Source: Peptococcaceae bacterium BRH_c23 (GTDB taxonomy: Bacteria; Bacillota_B; Desulfitobacteriia; Desulfitobacteriales; Desulfitobacteriaceae). From it: a DNA stretch of 9,963 bases. Location of the stretch: assembly GCA_000961805.1 (NCBI GenBank), contig LADV01000060.1, positions 1-9,963 on the forward strand. The letters are read 5' to 3'. Positions 6,655-9,963 of this stretch are shown piece after piece; position 1 is the stretch's first letter; every line of letters starts with the position of its first letter. A program made the translations under genes and the position numbers. The notes under the pieces were generated by a model, which was not told the DNA's origin, did no database searches, and saw nothing but the letters and a program-made list of their open reading frames with translations.

Positions 6655-6984
6655 TTATTTACCTTCTTCTACCGGTTGCACCATAATTAATTTACCTGTT
6701 TTAGGGTCTTTAAACACAGTCCCCATTTCTTCAAAGCCGCTGCCTGTTTTTGAGTCAACTTGCGGTAAGCTTTCCATTTCTTTTCCTTGTTTTACATCAA
6801 CAATCGCTTGTTTTGGTTTACCGGCACTACTACTACTACTACTAGGACTGACGTTATAAACATTAATTAACGCAACTATTAAACCTACGCTAAAAACAAA
6901 CATAACATCCGCTAGATTAGCCAGACTGCTTAATGGATTAAAGTCTTCCTCCGATTGCAACTTTCTTCCCCGTTTGCGCAACAT
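6655..6984 (-). CDS. DUF2149 protein, ExbD/TolR-like single-pass membrane protein
   Basis: This 109-residue protein has a basic N-terminus (MLRKRGRKLQ), then NPLSSLANLADVMFVFSVGLIVALI as its only membrane segment (about 27-46), a serine run (48-53) and a polar C-terminal tail with a short PKTGKLIMVQP motif. The layout matches ExbD, TolR and MotB: short cytoplasmic N-terminus, one helix with an Asp at its start (Asp26 here), and an external domain. It directly follows and overlaps an ExbB-type gene by 47 nt, implying translational coupling and a shared complex. GAGGTG stands about 8 nt before the ATG. The family is DUF2149 by recognition; the ExbD role is inferred. The external part is shorter than in ExbD. 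Confidence 0.8.
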   Translation of the reverse strand: MLRKRGRKLQSEEDFNPLSSLANLADVMFVFSVGLIVALINVYNVSPSSSSSSAGKPKQAIVDVKQGKEMESLPQVDSKTGSGFEEMGTVFKDPKTGKLIMVQPVEEGK

Positions 6985-7609
6985 GCTCTCTCACCTCAAT
7001 AATTGTTTCTAAAATCGTATCCAAATCATTCAAGTAGCGTTCATACCAGCGCCGACGCACCTTCGATATAGTAAAGGTTAAACTACCGGCAAAAACACCA
7101 ATAATGGTAGCATCAAAAGAAACAATCAGGTACTGAGCCAACATGTTAAAATCTCCTTTACCCAAGCCTACCAAACCTGGTCCTAAAGGAATCAAAGTAC
7201 CCATTAAACCCAACAAAGGACCCATTTTAGAAATTAAGTCTGTTTTTTCAGTTCTTTTAGCAATTAAATCTTCTTGCTCGCACAAGAGATTTTGAGCGAC
7301 TATCCGTTGACGAGCTCCTTCTGCGGAAGCTAAGGTTAGGAATTCTGTGACAACTTTTTTTAGTTTAATAGGCAATTCGCTATTTTCCACATAAAGCTCA
7401 AGGTTATGGGTTTCTGGTAATTTACTCAAAAACTCTTTTGTTTTAAACTTGTGTATTTTTTTCTCCCCAACCATTTCCCCGATCAGGGCACCTGTCTCGA
7501 TTACAGCTGTCACTACAAAATAAAGTAAAAAAGCATAACAAGGTATCATTAAACTTTGGGAAATAATATGCATAATTTGATTCAAATACTGGGAACCAAC
7601 CATAGCCAT
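6938..7609 (-). CDS. MotA/TolQ/ExbB proton-channel family protein
   Basis: The protein has 223 residues and three membrane segments: about 13-38, 130-150 and 160-183. The family core is clear: KMGPLLGLMGTLIPLGPGLVGL (TM2) and then LIVSFDATIIGVFAGSLTFTISKVR (TM3), with a large cytoplasmic loop between TM1 and TM2 and a basic, helical C-terminus. ExbB, TolQ and MotA form the proton-conducting stator that powers an outer partner through ExbD, TolR or MotB. Here the partner is the overlapping DUF2149 gene. The start at 7609 has GGAGGAG about 11 nt upstream, overlapping the end of the preceding gene, whose stop lies 7 nt before this ATG. A second ATG two codons in is possible. In a cell likely without an outer membrane, the obvious load for this motor is the exported CobN-like protein. 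Confidence 0.88.
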   Translation of the reverse strand: MAMVGSQYLNQIMHIISQSLMIPCYAFLLYFVVTAVIETGALIGEMVGEKKIHKFKTKEFLSKLPETHNLELYVENSELPIKLKKVVTEFLTLASAEGARQRIVAQNLLCEQEDLIAKRTEKTDLISKMGPLLGLMGTLIPLGPGLVGLGKGDFNMLAQYLIVSFDATIIGVFAGSLTFTISKVRRRWYERYLNDLDTILETIIEVREHVAQTGKKVAIGGRL

Positions 7610-7616
7610 TTCCTAA

Positions 7617-8330
7617 TCATCTCCTCCAACTTAAACTATTGAAACCAGTTAACATTTCTTTGCCAAACCCCAACGCAAAAAGAACAAAAAATCCAACTGC
7701 AGATAAGAGTAATTCTTTTTTGGAGCTTAATACCATAGGTATAAAAGTGTCTTGCATGGTTGCCACTATGTTAGGAATTAAAAAAGCAGATAACAACGTA
7801 AAAATGCCTAAAAACAATAACCCTTGATGAAAAAAACTAGCTACGTCAAAATTAAATCGGGTCAATAATCTTCGTAAAATCCAGCTTACTAAGACGATAC
7901 CTAAAGAAAATGCAATACCTGTTGCGATAGATACAGCATACAAAGGTACCTTTAAACCACCCGCCGTATAAATTACAGATATAACTAGTGCTCCAACACA
8001 AAAGGGACATGGTAAAAAACCCAGCCAATAACTAATTTTTTGTTTTATCCCAAGGGTTTTTGTTTCACAAGTACAAATACAAGTACGTTCTACCCCTAAG
8101 TAAAGGAAAAGCAAACCTGTTAGGCATGCAAAAGCAAATGTATATTTGTCAATAAAATCTCCAATAAGCTGATATTTCTCGTTAAAAATATAACTTAACA
8201 AAACTACAGAACTGCCAAAAATTGTTGCATAACCAGAAATTTTAGGTATGGTTAACCAGGAAGATCCTAAAACCAAGCCTGTTTTGATGCTTAAAATAAG
8301 AATGGCCACCAACAAACTAAGAATTAACAT
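7617..8330 (-). CDS. DUF2162-type polytopic membrane protein, putative transporter with Cys motifs
   Basis: First gene of the operon, 237 residues with six or seven membrane helices (about 1-24, 34-49, 62-82, 102-122, 129-151, 166-192, 207-224). Two cysteine clusters stand out: CICTC at 84-88 in the loop after the third helix, and PCPFC at 107-111 at the start of the next helix. The latter resembles the membrane-embedded cysteines of the CcdA/DsbD and LysE-like superfamily. The family is annotated as DUF2162, predicted transporter, and I recall it beside CobN-like, DUF2149 and ExbB-like genes in methanogens and in Bacteroidetes hmu loci. It could pass a metal or reducing equivalents across the membrane to or from the CobN-like protein. 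GGAAGGAGGTG, ending about 9 nt before the ATG, is a very strong ribosome site. The substrate is unknown. Confidence 0.78.
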   Translation of the reverse strand: MLILSLLVAILILSIKTGLVLGSSWLTIPKISGYATIFGSSVVLLSYIFNEKYQLIGDFIDKYTFAFACLTGLLFLYLGVERTCICTCETKTLGIKQKISYWLGFLPCPFCVGALVISVIYTAGGLKVPLYAVSIATGIAFSLGIVLVSWILRRLLTRFNFDVASFFHQGLLFLGIFTLLSAFLIPNIVATMQDTFIPMVLSSKKELLLSAVGFFVLFALGFGKEMLTGFNSLSWRR

Positions 8331-8367
8331 CCTTTTTCACCTCCTTCCGGAATAAGCCACTCGACGT

Positions 8368-8399
8368 AAAAAGCCTCTCAACCGATTGGTCAAGAGGCT
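8368..8399 (-). terminator. Intrinsic terminator of the second cobalamin riboswitch
   Basis: On the minus strand AGCCTCT (8399-8393) pairs with AGAGGCT (8378-8372); the stem continues through two G-T wobbles and ACC/GGT to a four-base loop AATC, 12 bp in all, followed by TTTTT. It lies between riboswitch 2 and the ribosome site of the first gene. An AGAGG at about 8445-8440 could pair with its CCTCT arm as an antiterminator. When cobalamin is bound the operon would be shut off here. Confidence 0.85.
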
Positions 8400-8472
8400 A
8401 GAAATACTGATAAACATTTGTTCAGCACTAATAATACCTCCTCTATCGCTCGTAGAGTTATTGGCGTGTAGC

Positions 8473-8633
8473 ATTCAGGCAGGTCTTCTGACTCTGGATC
8501 ATCAATGTTTCATACCTTCCCAGACTCTTCCAGTGGCATAATAGAAACATTTCCCCATCACAGCGGCGGGACCATGCAGGAATTACACCTGCTTCCCTTT
8601 TAAACCGAGGCTCTCAAACTTCGGTACCTAAAT
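8473..8633 (-). ncRNA. Cobalamin riboswitch 2 (proximal)
   Basis: On the minus strand the conserved cobalamin-aptamer blocks follow in order: AAGGGAAGCAGGTGTAATTC, GGTCCCGCCGCTGT, GCCACTGG, CTGGGAAGG, and GTCAGAAGACCTGCC (the B12 box). P1 can form from ATTTAGG (8633-8627) and CCTGAAT (8479-8473), and AATGTTTC/GAAACATT closes the arm around GCCACTGG. It lies about 140 nt before the first gene and is followed by the terminator at 8368-8399, implying transcriptional control: adenosylcobalamin or a related form bound means termination. Confidence 0.93.
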
Positions 8634-8700
8634 TCCCTAAATATTTAGTTTTTATAGATATCCAGCGATATTAAAGGGGTTCCGTTTCTCCTCCACTCCT

Positions 8701-8764
8701 AATAAAAAATAAAGAGACAACCCCACATCACTAATCATAAAGACAGCAATGTATCGGTTGTCTC
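8701..8764 (-). terminator. Additional terminator-like hairpin between the two riboswitches
   Basis: GAGACAACC (8764-8756) pairs with GGTTGTCTC (8722-8714), and the minus strand continues TTTATTTTTTATT. The 9-bp stem and T-run fit a terminator, but the loop is long (33 nt, with a possible inner ACAT/ATGT stem). It could be an alternative terminator for riboswitch 1, or the end of a short transcript. Confidence 0.5.
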
Positions 8765-8881
8765 GGAATCACGTTCTCTTCCGCTTTCAAGTCTCATTCG
8801 CATTTTTGAAAGCAGATCCCGCTTGAACAAGACTTTTACCCTCAAGGTCGATTTCCCTCGGGAAACCAAATATGTACCCAT

Positions 8882-8916
8882 AAAAATATCAAAAGCCCTC
8901 CAAAATATGAAGGGCT
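8882..8916 (-). terminator. Intrinsic terminator of the first cobalamin riboswitch
   Basis: AGCCCT (8916-8911) pairs with AGGGCT (8899-8894) over an 11-nt loop and is followed on the minus strand by TTTTGATATTTTT. It begins 45 nt after riboswitch 1 ends, a normal aptamer-to-terminator distance. The 6-bp stem and interrupted T-run make it weaker than the terminator at 8368-8399. Confidence 0.65.
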
Positions 8917-8961
8917 GAATTAAATAATTCCTGCCACCCATCCATCGTGAGTAATGCATAT

Positions 8962-9120
8962 GAGCAATCAGGTCTCCTGGCTCAGGTTCCTCGTTTCGTG
9001 CCTCCTTCCCAAGTTTCCTCGGTGGATGTGGCACAAACTCCCCGTTACAGTGGCGGGACCGCGCTGGATTTACACCAGCTTTCCTGTTATGATTTCTCGG
9101 CTAAGAAAAATCGCTTGCTC
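8962..9120 (-). ncRNA. Cobalamin riboswitch 1 (distal)
   Basis: The minus strand carries a second complete set of cobalamin-aptamer blocks: AGGAAAGCTGGTGTAAATC, GGTCCCGCCACTGTAACGGGG, GCCAC, CTTGGGAAGG and GAGCCAGGAGACCTG. P1 can form from GAGCAA (9120-9115) and TTGCTC (8967-8962). GATTT/AAATC can form P2, and GTGCC/GGCAC closes the arm around GCCAC. The core differs at many positions from riboswitch 2, so the pair is not a recent duplicate. The promoter at 9145-9173 places the RNA 5' end about 20 nt before P1. It is followed by the terminator at 8882-8916. Confidence 0.93.
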
Positions 9121-9144
9121 ATCTCTATTAAAATTCACAAATTA

Positions 9145-9173
9145 AATCTATCACAAAAGCAACACATGGTCAA
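9145..9173 (-). promoter_or_regulatory. Sigma-A-type promoter of the operon
   Basis: On the minus strand TTGACC (9173-9168) and TAGATT (9150-9145) are separated by exactly 17 nt. Predicted initiation near 9138 falls about 18 nt before the first riboswitch helix, which independently supports it. A 13-bp palindrome GTGCC-N3-GGCAC (9174-9186) touches the upstream edge of the -35 box and may be a protein-binding site. Confidence 0.7.
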
Positions 9174-9409
9174 GTGCCGTTGGCACCGAAAAACGCTCTC
9201 TTGTGTTAAGAACGGCTTATTCAAACCCATTCCCTCTCTGGCCTGTTCTACAAGTTGCGGAGTTGGTGTCACCCATAGGCTTTAACCTCACAATTTAAAG
9301 AAACTGCCTTCTAATGACTAATGGTTTCCTGAATTTCCATTTTCCGAAAACCAATGCTGCGAAAAGCTTGGGGCTTCTTAATATCCAAATTTTAAATAAA
9401 TTAGGATAG

Positions 9410-9438
9410 TTGTTGCATTATGAACATAATAATAATAT
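9410..9438 (+). promoter_or_regulatory. Promoter-like site with no gene behind it
   Basis: TTGTTG (9410-9415) and TAATAT (9433-9438) stand 17 nt apart on the plus strand. AAGGAGGG follows at 9473-9480 but no start codon lies within reach; the ATG at 9464 reads only ATG AAT AAG AAG GAG GGA TAA. The surroundings are AT-rich, so chance is a serious alternative. Confidence 0.35.
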
Positions 9439-9524
9439 TATATCACTGTATTACTATAGCGTTATGAATAAGAAGGAGGGATAAAACAGATTTAAACTGT
9501 TAACATTCCAGACTCTGATTCTAT

Positions 9525-9580
9525 AAAAAGACCAGCTAATAAAAGTCAAGAGTTTGTCTGATTATTTCTTTTAATTTTCG
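9525..9580 (+). repeat. Diverged third copy of the element at 1061-1125
   Basis: AAAAAGACCA (9525-9534) matches 1063-1072 exactly, and GTCTGATTATTTCTT (9556-9570) matches 1096-1110 at 14 of 15 positions, with nearly the same spacing (31 against 33 nt). The rest has diverged and the terminator stem is lost. This suggests a dispersed family of such elements. Confidence 0.35.
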
Positions 9581-9769
9581 GTTTGTAAAATACGGCATAA
9601 CAAACTAAGCCATTGAAAAATCCGAACAATGACCTAAACGTTAATTTTTGGGAAGCCCACCTAGAGAAACGGGACGCTCGGCGCTAGCCAAGCAAACTCT
9701 CTTTCAATTTGGGGTAACTCTCTGGAGTAAAAGAGACTTTGCAGTCTTCAAGCGTTTGGGTGTAGTGCA

Positions 9770-9843
9770 CGTGTCAATAGGATGATGGCGAGCATATCCT
9801 CGGTCTAACGCCCTCCGGTATCCCTCGCATCACCTTTGACACG
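9770..9843. repeat. Long imperfect stem-loop
   Basis: CGTGTCAA (9770-9777) pairs with TTGACACG (9836-9843), then TGAT/ATCA and GCGAG/CTCGC continue the stem with short internal loops, and CGG/CCG may close the top. No T-run follows. It may be a structured RNA, a mobile-element end or a chance fold. Confidence 0.35.
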
Positions 9844-9963
9844 ATCCGAATGGCTCTGTCGTATCCAAACTATTCCTTTAAGCAGCTGCTGGTTGAGGCT
9901 TTGTTGTCCTCCAAGTTTGATGATCTTCAGGTCGTTTAATCACAAAGGGCTTTTGGTCACGAA

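Larger units (their letters stand above)
9187..9963. other. Region with no convincing gene
   Basis: No reading frame here has a recognisable product with a ribosome site. It holds a promoter-like site (9410-9438), an orphan ribosome site (9473-9480), a diverged copy of the element at 1061-1125 (9525-9580) and an imperfect long stem-loop (9770-9843). A 52-codon open stretch on the plus strand, 9781-9939, ends in a TAA and reads like protein in places (ITFDTIRMALSYPNYSFKQLL), but I cannot assign it. The last 300 bases look more GC-rich than the rest, which may indicate decayed or foreign DNA. Confidence 0.5.

Noticed and set aside
7639..7827. 62-codon plus-strand frame
   Set aside because: Antisense to the DUF2162 gene, with no ribosome site.
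8735..9034. 99-codon minus-strand reading frame, or its last 48 codons starting MGTYLVSRGKS
   Set aside because: Its first half lies inside riboswitch 1 and the terminator 8882-8916. The internal ATG has GGAGGG too far upstream (about 14 nt), and the product is basic, low in recognisable motifs and ends within a hairpin loop.
9174..9197. Sigma-54 promoter (TGGCAC on the plus strand)
   Set aside because: The -12 element TTGC is absent at the required distance.
8947..9285. 112- and 63-codon plus-strand frames over riboswitch 1
   Set aside because: They are antisense to a conserved RNA structure and have no recognisable product.
9781..9939. 52-codon open stretch ending FKQLLVEALLSSKFDDLQVV
   Set aside because: It starts right after an in-frame TAG, has no ribosome site for its internal ATG (9850), and matches no family I know. 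It is mentioned only as a possible gene fragment.

Overview
The window looks like a low-GC, Gram-positive anaerobe. Strong AAGGAGG-type ribosome sites, intrinsic terminators, cobalamin riboswitches, a CooT-type nickel protein and an exported CobN-like protein together suggest a clostridial lineage such as the Peptococcaceae (Desulfosporosinus/Desulfitobacterium type). The taxon is inferred from these features, not proven.

Layout. Positions 1-222 (minus) are the N-terminal part of a class I SAM-dependent methyltransferase that runs off the left edge. Positions 223-1356 are about 1.1 kb without a recognisable gene but full of inverted repeats and terminator-like hairpins, including two homologous hairpin elements facing outward (484-537 and 1061-1125). 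Positions 1357-1560 (plus) encode a small CooT-family nickel-binding protein. It converges on a four-gene minus-strand operon (8330 down to 1816), with a hairpin between them at 1706-1762.

The operon reads, in transcription order: a DUF2162-type polytopic membrane protein with cysteine motifs; a MotA/TolQ/ExbB proton-channel homologue; a small DUF2149 protein with one membrane segment and an ExbD-like membrane-edge aspartate; and a 1603-residue exported CobN/BchH-type chelatase-like protein with a signal peptide, two N-terminal Big_2 (Ig-like) domains and a C-terminal membrane anchor. Its leader is about 800 nt. It starts at a good sigma-A-like promoter (9145-9173) and carries two complete cobalamin riboswitches in series (8962-9120 and 8473-8633). 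Each is followed by its own intrinsic terminator, and a third terminator-like hairpin lies between them.

Interpretation. The genes appear to form a proton-motive-force-linked, cell-surface tetrapyrrole-handling machine made under cobalamin limitation. A CobN-like protein outside the membrane cannot use the cytoplasmic ATPase subunits that normally drive CobN, and none is present here. An ExbB/ExbD-like motor could supply the energy instead. The gene set resembles the HmuSTUV half of the Bacteroidetes heme-uptake locus and CobN/DUF2149/DUF2162/ExbB clusters of methanogens (from memory), but here it is tied to cobalamin by its riboswitches. A role in corrinoid or cobalt capture, remodelling or metal removal/insertion is the leading hypothesis.

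Positions 9187-9963 contain no convincing gene, only a promoter-like site, an orphan ribosome site, a diverged repeat copy and a long imperfect stem-loop.
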